Source of the DNA: Holophagaceae bacterium
GTDB taxonomy: Bacteria; Acidobacteriota; Holophagae; Holophagales; Holophagaceae
DNA length: 64,000 bases
NCBI GenBank assembly: GCA_016722505.1
Contig: JADKJH010000006.1
Span: 1-64,000 of the forward strand
Direction of reading: 5' to 3'
Of the stretch, positions 28,051 through 38,663 are shown piece after piece; positions within the stretch are counted from its first letter, which is position 1, and every line of letters starts with the position of its first letter. Position numbers and translations under genes: made by a program. The notes below the pieces were generated by a model. It was not told the DNA's origin and did not search any database. It saw only the letters and a list, made by a program, of their open reading frames with translations.

Positions 28051-28140
28051 ATGTCCGAAACGTCCGAAATGTCCGAAAGCCAGTTGTGGCGCTGGTTCGC
28101 CTTCGGACGTTCGATTGATTGAATGATCGAAACGTCCGAA
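28051..28140. repeat. Short GTCCGAAA repeats
   Basis: Three direct GTCCGAAA units at 28053-28079, one inverted copy near 28102 and one direct copy near 28134. They lie between attR and the 3' end of the orphan 360-aa gene. Purpose unknown. Confidence 0.6.
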
Positions 28141-28165
28141 GAGATTCTCCGAATAGGCCGGAACA

Positions 28166-29248
28166 TTAGGTCACCGATTTTCGAAGGCCAGGCCAGTAAA
28201 CGTGGCCTTTCAGCACTTTGAAACCTGACAGAGCGTGTGGTAGGTACTTCTTCGAGGCTTCAGCAAGTTCGTAACTACCTGCAGAAACTAGAACACCAAC
28301 AGAGAGGCCTAGAAGGGTTGTGCTACCGCCCACCAATGCGGAGGCTGGCGTACTTAGGATTCCAAGCGCCCGCAGATTCTTCTCGACGGTCCCTTGAATC
28401 TTCTCTTTGAGTTTCGCTGGAAGCCCAGCCTCACTGGCCACCGACTCTACCGCGGCTAGTTGGTCCTCCGGCGCATACGATGCCAGGGTGTACCAATTGG
28501 CACCCTTTAGAACACGTTCCTTAATTGCTTGAACAATTTCGAGTACTGCACTCAAGGAAAGATAGGTCTCGTCCTCTTGCACTAAATTGGTGATATATGC
28601 ACCCCAGGACCAGGCACTTTGGCTCTCAAAATCGATCGTGGATCGGTACAAATCGAGTCGATGACGAACTGGATGAGGGAAGTATGGTGCGGTTGATGCG
28701 CAGAGAACGTTGTACTGAATCCCTCGAATAAAAACATCAAAGGCATAGGCGACTTGCGCCTTACTGAGACTGAGATCCTTTGCGAGTGCTTCCAGGGGGA
28801 GGTTGGGAATAAACTGAGTAACGAAATGGGTCGGGAAAACCATACCGTGCGCGACGGTGATTCGGGCCTCGCGGAAGTGCATGTTAATAAATGATTTTAA
28901 ACGGGATAGATCGGCTGGAGTTTGGCGAAGCCACTCGCCAAAGTTATTGAATTGATTGCACACAAGGCTGGAGTCGAGCGCAATACTGCCCGCAGGGTCA
29001 CCATCGAGCGCACGAATGAGGCGCCAAGTGTCCTTCCGCCACTCCGCAAAGACTGCCGGCAGATTCTCATCAAGGTCATGCACTACTGCAGAAGCCGATG
29101 GTTGCGGGTAAACGAGGAGAGAATGATTCACTGCAAGATCGACAAAAAGTTGTAAAGCCTGGACAGCCCATGGATCGCGCAATTCCTTGCGAAATATTGA
29201 ATCCAAGGCATGACCGGTTGAGATATCCACAGCAGCGAGATCGTACAT
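28166..29248 (-). CDS. Orphan protein with C-terminal hydrophobic segment, 360 aa
   Basis: GGAGG precedes the ATG. The N-terminal two thirds are mainly helical (DPWAVQALQLFVDLAVNHSL, AVFAEWRKDTWRLIRALDGD). The C-terminus has a Gly-rich hydrophobic stretch (SALVGGSTTLLGLSVGVLVS, residues ~300-328) that could be a membrane anchor. No family recognised. It sits just outside attR beside remnants of a second restriction locus, so it may be part of a variable region. Confidence 0.7.
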   Translation of the reverse strand: MYDLAAVDISTGHALDSIFRKELRDPWAVQALQLFVDLAVNHSLLVYPQPSASAVVHDLDENLPAVFAEWRKDTWRLIRALDGDPAGSIALDSSLVCNQFNNFGEWLRQTPADLSRLKSFINMHFREARITVAHGMVFPTHFVTQFIPNLPLEALAKDLSLSKAQVAYAFDVFIRGIQYNVLCASTAPYFPHPVRHRLDLYRSTIDFESQSAWSWGAYITNLVQEDETYLSLSAVLEIVQAIKERVLKGANWYTLASYAPEDQLAAVESVASEAGLPAKLKEKIQGTVEKNLRALGILSTPASALVGGSTTLLGLSVGVLVSAGSYELAEASKKYLPHALSGFKVLKGHVYWPGLRKSVT

Positions 29249-29322
29249 TTATTTCCTCCAAATATAATTGAGGGCCGCTAATGAATTCCGCAAACTGGCG
29301 CGGACGCACGTAGCTTCTGGCC

Positions 29323-29651
29323 AATAAGCTCGCCAAAATGAAAGAGGATTCCAAGCTGGGCAGCCGCATCGCGGAGGTTCATAACGGGTCAAGCCTCTTC
29401 ACAGGTGATGCGGGCCAGGGCGAGAGCAACATCCGACGGTGGATCATCGAGAACGACTGGCTGGAAGCCATCGTGGCCCTCCCTTTGAACATGTTCTACA
29501 ACACGGGCATCGCAACCTACATCTGGGTTCTCACCAGCCCATGCGCAACTTGGATGAGATCCTCGCCGATATCCTGGAGCTTGAGAAGGAGACCGTGGGG
29601 ATGCTCAGTGAGATCGTTGGCGGAGATGCTCGTGCGAGTCTTGCCCCATGA
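29323..29651 (+). pseudogene. Remnant of a second hsdM
   Basis: Residues [40 protein letters not shown] and [14 protein letters not shown] are the C-terminal half of a type I methylase. After about 29535 the frame changes and continues as [20 protein letters not shown], a typical HsdM C-terminal coiled coil, ending at 29651. The N-terminal part with motif I and the NPPF box is missing, so it cannot be active. Confidence 0.85.
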
Positions 29652-29736
29652 GCGTTGCGCTGATCAATCATTCGATTCTGAGTTGGGCACGTGAACGTGC
29701 CCAACTTGGGCTCGAACAATTGGCGGAGAAGTCGGG
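29648..29736 (+). pseudogene. Truncated helix-turn-helix/ImmA-like 5' fragment
   Basis: The ATG overlaps the stop of the hsdM remnant. About 29 residues ([20 protein letters not shown], then LEQLAEKSG) match the N-terminal helix-turn-helix of ImmA/IrrE-type proteins; similarity then stops. It is a remnant of a gene once co-transcribed with hsdM. Confidence 0.55.
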
Positions 29737-30138
29737 TATCGGAAGCCGGGGAGCGAGATGGAGGTCGAGTTCATTTCTTTGTTCAAAGGAAATGACGTGG
29801 CTGGTGAATCGGAAAGCATTGAATAGGTTTGGGATGAATCAAACTGGTATTTCTGTGATGGCCCCAGTTGAAGCCCTCGACAGACGATGATGTCCAACAT
29901 ATGTAAAGTTGAGAGTGAAAAACGAAAGACCAATTTCCAAGTCACGAAGAAAACACCCAACCAATCAATACGAACTATTGATAAGCAAATACTTGGTTAT
30001 TGATTCGTTTTTTTTCGGGCCCTCAAATCGACGAAATCTCGTGATCTTTCCCCTGAAACCGACCATAGGGACCGGTTCAAGGGGGGTGGTCTTGGGTTCA
30101 GCGGATCCGCCGGGGTATTCACCGATATCCAGTTGCCT
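29737..30138. other. Unassigned stretch
   Basis: No gene or clear repeat is seen. It is AT-richer than its surroundings and follows degraded genes, so it is probably decayed sequence. Confidence 0.4.
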
Positions 30139-30669
30139 TCATTCCCTCACCCAGCGAGCCATAGCCGGGAAATAGGCTGTTCCGCCGCCTTGGGAGCCCC
30201 AGGAGGTGAGGCCCAGCCAAGCCAACATGGGCTGGCCCAAAGTGCCCCCAGACTGGTACGTATGGATGAGCCAGTCTGAATTCCCCTTATAGCCCGCAGG
30301 ATGGAAGACCAGCTCCGGGGGAAGGCCCAAGTGAACGCTGGCAGCGTAGGACCAGGCCAGCGCTGCCATCTCGAAGCCGGGATCCTCTAGCCCCCCAGGG
30401 CCTAGTGTGGGCCGTTCCGCCGCTGATGTGACAGCAAGGTGGCCTGCTTCGTGAAGGATATCTCCTGGGTATTTCAGGCGAGTTGCATCTACCAGCAAGC
30501 GACCCTGCAGGATGCAAAGTCCAGGCACGAAAGTGTTATCGTCCAACTCGGCGAACTCCCATGACAAGCCGATCTCGTCTAGGAATGCCAGAAGACGAGT
30601 GGTCGGGATGGGAAGATCCGTTGCGATCACTTGGCGGGTCTGCTCTCCCGGCCCACTATCCATTGCCAT
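30139..30669 (-). CDS. Putative metallopeptidase-like protein with HEAGH motif
   Basis: The 176 residues contain H73-E74-A-G-H77, the HExxH zinc-binding pattern, in YPGDILHEAGHLAVTS. No third ligand can be assigned with certainty and no signal peptide is seen. It ends a minus-strand cluster with three tail-collar proteins, so it may process or accompany them. Activity is not established. Confidence 0.65.
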   Translation of the reverse strand: MAMDSGPGEQTRQVIATDLPIPTTRLLAFLDEIGLSWEFAELDDNTFVPGLCILQGRLLVDATRLKYPGDILHEAGHLAVTSAAERPTLGPGGLEDPGFEMAALAWSYAASVHLGLPPELVFHPAGYKGNSDWLIHTYQSGGTLGQPMLAWLGLTSWGSQGGGTAYFPAMARWVRE

Positions 30670-30688
30670 GCGCTTTCATTCAGGACTA

Positions 30689-31243
30689 TTAATTTCGTGC
30701 CGGATAAATGCCCTGAAGCGCGATGCAAGGATTCAAGACGAGATAGGGAGGCATGTTGTTGTGCGGGAATGACGCTCCGGCAACATCTGTAGGAGTGGGC
30801 TTCATGGGTGTGCCTGAAGCGACCTGGGTGCTGTAGGCCTGATAGGTCGTGGCAGGATCCCCAAGGGAGGGGCCAGCCGGCACGGTGGTGCCTGGGGCAG
30901 GAGGCGGCGTCGTGTCGGCGGTGGGGGCAGCGGCCAGGGGGCTCACCATGTGGCTATGACTCGGTATTTCTGTGTTGAGTAGTGTGACCGTTTCGGTTCC
31001 GCCGGTCTCACCGATGGTGCGCAAGCTGAGTCCAGGTCCCTGTCCCTGGTGGATGGCGGCCGAACCCATCAGATTCGGCAGCGCGAAGGTGGTCTGACCA
31101 TTTCCTCCGTAAAAAGTGCCGAGGAGCGAGAAAAGAGCCGTGTTCTGGCTGATGGGGAGTATCTGACCCTGACAAAAGGCCCAACCCATAGGTGCAAAGT
31201 TGAAGGGAAGAAGCCGGATCTCCGCGACGAATGGATCTGACAT
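30689..31243 (-). CDS. Phage tail collar-domain protein (microcystin-dependent type), copy 3
   Basis: SDPFVAEIRLLPFNFAPMGW, FCQGQILPISQNTALFSLLG and YGGNGQTTFALPNL are the hallmark of the tail-collar/MdpB family, which forms trimeric fibre tips or surface proteins. A Thr/Pro/Ala-rich insert in the middle differs from its two neighbours. I prefer the second ATG (31243), better spaced from AGAGG. The cluster is not in a phage gene context. Confidence 0.9.
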   Translation of the reverse strand: MSDPFVAEIRLLPFNFAPMGWAFCQGQILPISQNTALFSLLGTFYGGNGQTTFALPNLMGSAAIHQGQGPGLSLRTIGETGGTETVTLLNTEIPSHSHMVSPLAAAPTADTTPPPAPGTTVPAGPSLGDPATTYQAYSTQVASGTPMKPTPTDVAGASFPHNNMPPYLVLNPCIALQGIYPARN

Positions 31244-31343
31244 GGCCATACCTCTGGGTGCGTGGGAAAGGAGATTGAAAGGAAATACGTGCGGGAGAAA
31301 TATTTATTCGTGCCACAGGAATGCGCGACTGCCATCACTACCA

Positions 31344-31886
31344 TCACTGCGTAGGGAAGATCCCAAAGAGTGAAATGATGTAATTCATTGTCAGAAATGG
31401 AGGCATGTTTTCGTGCGGTTGGTTACCTCCTGCGAGGGATGTCTGGTCATTCAGCGCAGGTGTGGCCATCGTCAAGATCTGGGTGTTGAGATTGCTGCTC
31501 TTCCATGAAGCGGCACCCAACTGGACCTGCGCGGGAATGGTGGTGCTGTCCGGCACAGCTGCATTGGCGACAGTCGCCAAGGGGGCAGAGTAGGGATGGG
31601 CATGGATAGGGATTTGGCCGCCCGTAAGAGTCACAGTTTCCAGGCCCGAAACCTGACCGATTATGCGGGTTGTGCTCTGAAGGGTGCCTTGGTGGATCGC
31701 GATCCGGCCCCGCAAATCAGGAAGGGCGAAGGTTTGCTGTCCATCCCCTCCATAGGTGGTTCCGATCAGGTTGAAGAGCGTATCGTTCAGAGAGATATCA
31801 ATCAAAGAACCGTCACAGAACGCCCAACCCGCTGGGGCGAAACTGCCCGCAAAAATTCGAATCTCGCCAATGTATGGGCTACTCAT
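31344..31886 (-). CDS. Phage tail collar-domain protein, copy 2
   Basis: The same architecture as its neighbours: SSPYIGEIRIFAGSFAPAGW, FCDGSLIDISLNDTLFNLIG, GGDGQQTFALPDLRGRIAIH, GGQIPIHAHPYSAP and the C-terminal HENMPPFLTMNYIISLFGIF. The three copies have diverged throughout, so the triplication is old. Likely a surface or fibre-like protein of unknown target. Confidence 0.92.
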   Translation of the reverse strand: MSSPYIGEIRIFAGSFAPAGWAFCDGSLIDISLNDTLFNLIGTTYGGDGQQTFALPDLRGRIAIHQGTLQSTTRIIGQVSGLETVTLTGGQIPIHAHPYSAPLATVANAAVPDSTTIPAQVQLGAASWKSSNLNTQILTMATPALNDQTSLAGGNQPHENMPPFLTMNYIISLFGIFPTQ

Positions 31887-31940
31887 GGAACGCTCCGAAA
31901 CAAAAAGGGGAAGATAAGGCTGAACGAGCGAAGCCGGTTG

Positions 31941-32468
31941 TCAGTTCCGGCTCGGGAAGATCCCCTGGAGGGCGATGACGTAATTCAAGACAGTGAACGG
32001 CGGCATGTTTTCATGAGCCTGGTTGCCTCCGGCAGCGCTGGTGGGCGCGCCTTTCAGCGGCGTGCTGGTATCGGCCGCAGAGCCATTGGCAAAAGCGTTG
32101 TAGGTCGCTGCTCCCAGTTTCACTGGGGCGAAAATAGCATTGGCGGGACTAGCGGTATCTGGCGTCGCAGCCCCTTTCAGGGTCACGTTGTGGACGTGGG
32201 CCGGCATCTCGCTGGTGATCAGTGAGTGGGCGGTCTCACCGCCGACTTCGCCCAGGATGTGTCCATTGCCAAAACCGATGGGCATCCGCCCTTGGAGATT
32301 GGGCAGCGCAAAGGTCGACTGCCCATTCCCGCCGTAGGTTGTGCCAAGCAGGCTGAACAGGGCTTGGTTCTGGGCGATGGGCAGGATCTGGCCATTGCAG
32401 AATGCCCAGCCCCTAGGAGCATAATTCCAGCCGATCATTTTAATTTCGCCAATAAAGGGTGTGGACAT
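31941..32468 (-). CDS. Phage tail collar-domain protein, copy 1
   Basis: STPFIGEIKMIGWNYAPRGW, FCNGQILPIAQNQALFSLLG, YGGNGQSTFALPNLQGRMPI and ENMPPFTVLNYVIALQGIFP define the family. It is first of the three collar genes, 41 bp downstream of the DUF6916-like gene. Confidence 0.93.
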   Translation of the reverse strand: MSTPFIGEIKMIGWNYAPRGWAFCNGQILPIAQNQALFSLLGTTYGGNGQSTFALPNLQGRMPIGFGNGHILGEVGGETAHSLITSEMPAHVHNVTLKGAATPDTASPANAIFAPVKLGAATYNAFANGSAADTSTPLKGAPTSAAGGNQAHENMPPFTVLNYVIALQGIFPSRN

Positions 32469-32509
32469 GGGGCGCTCCGGTAATCAGGGAAACATGTTCA
32501 GGGCGAGAG

Positions 32510-32797
32510 CTATTTCAAACGGTTGAAGAGGGCCTGATAGGAACACCCTTCTTCGTCGCGGGCTAAAGCAGAGAGATACAAGAGATGCACTGCAAGGGTG
32601 GCATGGTGGACTTCATAGGTTCCCGACTGTAGAAGGGGATCCTTCGGGCCATGGAGGAACAGGGAGAACTGCTCAAGATTGGGGTTTCCGGGATGCTCCT
32701 CAACACTGGAAATGAGTAGTTCCAGAATCTGGCCATCTTCGCCATGGATCTGGAAAGAGGTGCCTTCCTGTCCGGCGTATTGTGCGAAGGAAATCAT
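32510..32797 (-). CDS. DUF6916-like small protein, 95 aa
   Basis: It starts at the ATG at 32797 (MISFAQYAGQEGTSFQIHGE), just after the GNAT stop. The rest (LELLISSVEEHPGNPNLEQF, SLFLHGPKDPLLQSGTYEVH) matches the small proteins that accompany collar-protein trios in many bacteria. The open frame upstream of the ATG is only a shadow of the GNAT gene. Role unknown. Confidence 0.75.
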   Translation of the reverse strand: MISFAQYAGQEGTSFQIHGEDGQILELLISSVEEHPGNPNLEQFSLFLHGPKDPLLQSGTYEVHHATLAVHLLYLSALARDEEGCSYQALFNRLK

Positions 32798-32802
32798 GTC
32801 AG

Positions 32803-33324
32803 TCACGGGATTGCTCCAGCAACCATAGGTGCAGCTTCTGGCATAGGTGCGGCCTCGGGGATCCAGGCCATGCTGAGCCGGATGGCGTCTCCGCCCGTGG
32901 CGGTGAATCCGAGACGCTCGTAGAGGCGCAGCGCAGACCCCTGCCGATCCACCTGCAAGCGGACGGGGAGTTTGGTCGAGGCAGCCTCTTCCTGAAGCAA
33001 CCTTATAAGCGATGTGCCAAACCCCTTTGCTCGGTGGGCCGGCAGGAAAGCGATATCCACCAGCAGGATCCCGGAATCCCCTCGGTCCACGATCCAGGCA
33101 CCTACGGCCTGACCTTCCGAGAGGAGGACGCTGTGCTCCGCAGAAGGATATTGCATGGCATAGGAGGCTTTTCGAAGGCGGAATTGCATTCTCAGGAAAG
33201 CATCCACCTGACCAGCGTCCCAACCCGCCTGCGCCATCTCATCCTGCCGGGTACTCGCATAGAGCTCGTACAGAAAGGGTTCATCCCGATCCGTGGCGAC
33301 AGGTGCGGTGGTGATCATCGGCAT
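32803..33324 (-). CDS. GNAT-family N-acetyltransferase
   Basis: The acetyl-CoA site is visible as IAFLPAHRAKGFGTSLIRLL, and the C-terminal strand as ALRLYERLGFTATGG. GNAT enzymes commonly sit in collar-protein clusters; the substrate is unknown, perhaps the fibre proteins themselves. The C-terminus has a short Pro/Met/Ala repeat (PEAAPMPEAAPM). Confidence 0.85.
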   Translation of the reverse strand: MPMITTAPVATDRDEPFLYELYASTRQDEMAQAGWDAGQVDAFLRMQFRLRKASYAMQYPSAEHSVLLSEGQAVGAWIVDRGDSGILLVDIAFLPAHRAKGFGTSLIRLLQEEAASTKLPVRLQVDRQGSALRLYERLGFTATGGDAIRLSMAWIPEAAPMPEAAPMVAGAIP

Positions 33325-33327
33325 GGC

Positions 33328-34644
33328 TCAGGCACCCAGGTAAGCGTTGTCCCACCCCGTCCGGGGCTTCTGCATGAGGCTTTGGATTTCCGCAGAACCC
33401 TCATCCACAGAGGGCAATGTCCCGGTGTCCACCACTTGAACCGCCCCTTGGGCCTTCCGTGTCTGACGAAGGTATAGCGGCATCTTCGTGGTGTGGGTCT
33501 GGGCGTTCATCGTCATCTCCCCTCGGGGGCCAGTCCACCTGGCCGATTCAAGGGCTGCGGGGATCAGATCCCTACGGCTTTCCGCCGTGCTCAGGGCTGC
33601 AATCACCAAATTGGCCGTGTCATATCCCAGGAGTCCTATCGCATCTGGGGTCACACCCATTTTTGAGGCATAGGAAGATAGGAAAGCTTGATTCTCGGGA
33701 TTCCCAAGCCCATGGGCCCAGGACATTCCGCTCTTGATGCCTACCGCGGCTGAAGCCGCTTCCCCATCCAGACCGCCCTCAGCCAGGAATGGAGACCCTA
33801 CTACGGGTGCCAGCTTAAGCAGGCCGTAGAGATTGCTCCGGACCAGAATGGACTGGGCATCCGGGCCACTTTGCGCCAGGTAGACCGCATCAGGGCGAAG
33901 ATCCTCCAGCAATGCCAGCGTCTTCACCAAATCGTTATTCGAGTTGTGCGCATCTAGAATCGCCAGCCCGACTTCCTGGCCGCCAGCTCTTTGTACGCCC
34001 AGGCGGAAGGCTTCCAAGGCGTCATAGCCGGTTTCATAAACTGAAGTAAGGATGAATATCTTGGGGCCGTGCTCACGCACCGCCCGTTGTCCCATGGCGT
34101 AACAGGACTGCCAATACCCGAGGGTGTTGTGGAAAACGTGAGGGCTGCGCTCTGAGGGGCGAACCAGGTTGGCTCCGGCATCGCAAACGAGGAGACAGGT
34201 GCCATTCGTTTCAAACACGGGGATGAGGCGGGGAACAATGGCGGGGTTCGCCAAGGTGAGCGTGAGGTCCACCCGGTCGTCTTCCACCATCTTTTTGGCA
34301 CTCTGGAATAATTCGCCTGACGATAGGCCGGTTTCCCTGACCACCCATTGGATCCTGACATCGCCTCCTTCATTGGCGAATCGCTCGAAGCCAAGTTTCA
34401 GGCCAGCAAGGAAGGTGCCCATAAAAGCCGGGTGCATCCTTGACGGAGGCGCGAGTAGTCCGATTTTCGCAGAAACATAAGGGACAGCCGAAGCCCCAGC
34501 AAGATGGCTCGAACTTGAGGAGGGTAAAGCAGGGTTGCGGCCAAGGCCGGGAACCTGGGAACCAATCACAGCTCCCCCTAGAACCCCAACGGTCTTCAGA
34601 AAGCTCCGGCGAGGGGGATCAAATGCCCGTCTGTGCTGACTCAT
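33328..34644 (-). CDS. Tat-exported ABC-type substrate-binding protein
   Basis: An N-terminal twin-arginine signal (PPRRSFLKTVGVLGGAVIG) precedes a type I periplasmic binding fold of the branched-chain amino-acid/urea class: IGLLAPPSRMHPAFMGTFLA, FILTSVYETGYDALEAFRLG and IGLLGYDTANLVIAAL. No permease or ATPase gene is adjacent, so it may act as a sensor or binding module of the collar cluster rather than in transport. Confidence 0.85.
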   Translation of the reverse strand: MSQHRRAFDPPRRSFLKTVGVLGGAVIGSQVPGLGRNPALPSSSSSHLAGASAVPYVSAKIGLLAPPSRMHPAFMGTFLAGLKLGFERFANEGGDVRIQWVVRETGLSSGELFQSAKKMVEDDRVDLTLTLANPAIVPRLIPVFETNGTCLLVCDAGANLVRPSERSPHVFHNTLGYWQSCYAMGQRAVREHGPKIFILTSVYETGYDALEAFRLGVQRAGGQEVGLAILDAHNSNNDLVKTLALLEDLRPDAVYLAQSGPDAQSILVRSNLYGLLKLAPVVGSPFLAEGGLDGEAASAAVGIKSGMSWAHGLGNPENQAFLSSYASKMGVTPDAIGLLGYDTANLVIAALSTAESRRDLIPAALESARWTGPRGEMTMNAQTHTTKMPLYLRQTRKAQGAVQVVDTGTLPSVDEGSAEIQSLMQKPRTGWDNAYLGA

Positions 34645-34704
34645 ATCTAGTGGCTCCGTCGAATTGAATCATGCTGCGTTGAATTAGATGGGGTTCAGGT
34701 CCGA

Positions 34705-36072
<1,368 letters not shown>

Positions 36073-36318
36073 GGAGTGCTCCTATGGTGTAAAGGATTGA
36101 GACTTAATATACGGTAATTTTGCCCGGTGGGAATTTTTTTGAGCACATATTTTTCCTAGCCAATGTCTCATGCTGGCCAGCGAATAGCTAAACTCACGGC
36201 TCAAAAGCGAGGTCTGATATCAGGCTGACATATGGCGTAGGTGGCTGAGGAATGACCGACACCCCCCCAAATACCGTTCTCGCCATGTTGAAGCTAGGAC
36301 AGGAATCTGAATGAATGC

Positions 36319-37464
36319 CTATCTCTGCGGCACTTCCTGCTCGGGATTCACGTCCTTCATGAAGACCGGCCAGCAGGCCATGTGGCCCAGGCCGAACTGC
36401 AACAGGACGCCGCCTGCTTCGGAGAGGCCGAAGGCGGGCGCGGCACCCTTCAGCACCGGGGGCAGCACCATGAGATAGAGATCCAGCCAATGTCCAGCCA
36501 GCACGATGAAACAGGCCACCATCAAGACTGTTTCATTGGTCTTCGCCTTGCGCTGGAGCAGCAGCACGAAAGGCAGGCCGAAATTCAGCACGATGTTCAG
36601 GTAGAAGAACGGCGTCCATTTGCTGTTGAGCATCAGGCGGATGGGTCCGGTTTCTTCCGGGATGTTCGCGTACCAGATCAGCAGGAATTGGCTCAGCCAG
36701 ATGTAGGCCCAGAAGCAGCTGAAGGCGAAGAGCAGTTTGCCCAGATCGTGGTTTTGCGCCTTGGAGATCTCCGGCAGCAGGCCCACGCGGCGCAGCACGA
36801 TGGCGCTGATGGTGACGATGGCGATGCCCTGGAGGAACATCCCGGAGAAGCCGTAGATCGCGAAAATGGTGCTGTACCAGCCAGGTTCCAGGGACATGAT
36901 CCAGTCGAAATTCGCCACGACGAAGGTGACGCCGAACACCAGGATGAAGACCGCGGCGCCTTTCCCGTGCTGCACGATGCGCCGCCCCACCAGCATCCAG
37001 AGCCCGAAGAACAGCAGGATCCGGCCGAAGAAGAAGGGGCGGTTCAGCCAGACCAGGCGGCCATGGAGCAGGTGGTCGGAATGGGCTTCAGGCCGTGCCC
37101 ACGGATAGATGTACTCAGCCCCGAACCAGAGCGACAGCATCATCAGGCCGGCGATGGGCAGCAGGGCGGGCATGGCCCGGTGGGCTTTCAGGATGGGATC
37201 GCTCCAGCGGGCGCCGGTGGTGGACTGGATCGCCAGAAGGAACAAGCCGCCGAGCCCGACGCAAGTGAGGTTGAACGCAGTGATCAGCACATTGGCCCAG
37301 GCGTGGACGGGATTCGTCGCGAGCCCCACCACGATCATCAGGAAACCCAGGACCGAAAGGGTCAGGGCTGCCAACCGGAACTTCTCGCCGATTTCCGCAA
37401 GGGTGGGGAACTGGGGCTTGGTGAGATCGCGCGAGGGAACAGTGAACACCTGGTTGGAATTCAT
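36319..37464 (-). CDS. actF: Alternative complex III, membrane subunit ActF
   Basis: A ~10-helix membrane protein (LAALTLSVLGFLMIVVGLAT, FFFGRILLFFGLWMLVGRRI, NFDWIMSLEPGWYSTIFAIY) of the ActF type, related to ActC/NrfD. In alternative complex III it contributes to the quinol-oxidising, possibly proton-translocating, membrane part. It overlaps the actE stop by 4 bp and ends the operon. Confidence 0.88.
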   Translation of the reverse strand: MNSNQVFTVPSRDLTKPQFPTLAEIGEKFRLAALTLSVLGFLMIVVGLATNPVHAWANVLITAFNLTCVGLGGLFLLAIQSTTGARWSDPILKAHRAMPALLPIAGLMMLSLWFGAEYIYPWARPEAHSDHLLHGRLVWLNRPFFFGRILLFFGLWMLVGRRIVQHGKGAAVFILVFGVTFVVANFDWIMSLEPGWYSTIFAIYGFSGMFLQGIAIVTISAIVLRRVGLLPEISKAQNHDLGKLLFAFSCFWAYIWLSQFLLIWYANIPEETGPIRLMLNSKWTPFFYLNIVLNFGLPFVLLLQRKAKTNETVLMVACFIVLAGHWLDLYLMVLPPVLKGAAPAFGLSEAGGVLLQFGLGHMACWPVFMKDVNPEQEVPQR

Positions 37465-38127
37465 GGCTTGGCTCCGGTGCTTTGGACAGGCGCGATTGGA
37501 GCTGCTGGCGCGGATTTCGGCGCGGATGCCTTCTGCAATTCACGGATGTAGAGCACCACTTTCCAGCGGTCCTCCCGGCTGATGAGATCGCCCAGGCCCT
37601 TCATCTTCTGGGGACCGCCGAAGGTGGTGACGTGGAAGATCTGGCCATCGGGCATGTTCTTGACGACTGGCGTGACCAGGATCGCCGGAGCCAGCAGGCC
37701 CCTGGCGACGATCACGCTGCTGTTGTTGTCGCCATCCTTGCCGTGGCAGGCCGCGCAACTGCGCTCGTAGACCAGTTTTCCGCGGCTGAAGTTCTCCTGG
37801 GTTGGCAGGAAGGGATTCACCAACTCCCGGCCTGCGCGCTCGGCTTCAGGTTTTCCAGGGCCGTAGGCCAGCGGCACCAGTCCAGCTCGCGACACGGTGC
37901 CCTTGGGGGGCGCCTGCAACACTTGGCCGCCGGGAAGGGAAGGGATGCGGAATCGAAAGATTGATAGGCGACGGGGACCATCATTCCGCCGTCCCAGGCC
38001 AGGTTCCGCTGCAGGTAATCGCGGTTGAGCAGGGGCAGCGCGGCCAGCACGAGGAGGGCAGGAATGAAAGCCAGGATGAACGCGAGGGGCGTCGCTTCGC
38101 GATCCAGAAGCGAGGAGCTTTTTGCAT
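37461..38127 (-). CDS. actE: Alternative complex III, monoheme cytochrome c subunit ActE (frameshifted)
   Basis: ActE carries one c heme: CAACHGKDGDNN in SRGKLVYERSCAACHGK, with Met ligands downstream. The N-terminal part is spread over two other frames: MQKAPRFWIAK (from 38127), then LAFILAFIPALLVLAALPLL (signal/membrane segment), then PSLPGGQVLQAPPKGTVSRA. Two frame changes near 38085 and 37945 are needed. They probably reflect base errors, since the protein reads continuously across them. Confidence 0.8.
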
Positions 38128-38131
38128 CCGG

Positions 38132-38663
38132 TCATCCACCAGGAGCTCGGTTTCGAGTGCGCCGAGGTCGGCCATCATGGATTGGACCGCAGCAAAGCTG
38201 GCGCCAGCGCGGATCTCGGCTGCCACCACAAAGCGGTCATCATTCACACCCGGGTGAAGGTCCGGCACCTTGAACTTCGGCCGCATTCCCGAAACCAGGA
38301 AAAGACTGGCCACCACACCAAGCCCCGCCATCAGTACCGTGAGCTCAAAGGCCACGGGCACAAAGGCCGGGAGGGCCGCCAGGGGCTTGCCGCCGACGAT
38401 CAAGGGATAGTCGAAGGCCGAAGTCCAGATCTGCACGCCTAGCGCGATGGCCAGGCCCAGGATCGCGAAGGCCAAACAGGCTCGTGGCAGCCGTGACGGT
38501 TTCAGGCCGATGGCATCGTCCATTCCATGCACCGGAAACGGAGTGTAGGTGTCGATGACGCGATAACCGTCCAGCTTCAGGCGCTTCACGGCTTCGAGCA
38601 GCAGCCCGGGGCCGCGAAGCTGGCGCGGAAGCGCGTCGGGATCATCAGCTCAGTGCTCCTCAT
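38132..38663 (-). CDS. actD: Alternative complex III, subunit ActD (frameshifted)
   Basis: A DUF3341 protein with two membrane helices: [20 protein letters not shown] (typical ActD start region), [19 protein letters not shown], and [20 protein letters not shown]. It probably starts at the ATG at 38663, overlapping the actC 3' end, with a frame change near 38643 before [19 protein letters not shown]. The stop is uncertain, near 38132, because the next frame also runs on. ActD is a small peripheral or membrane subunit of the complex. Confidence 0.78.
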
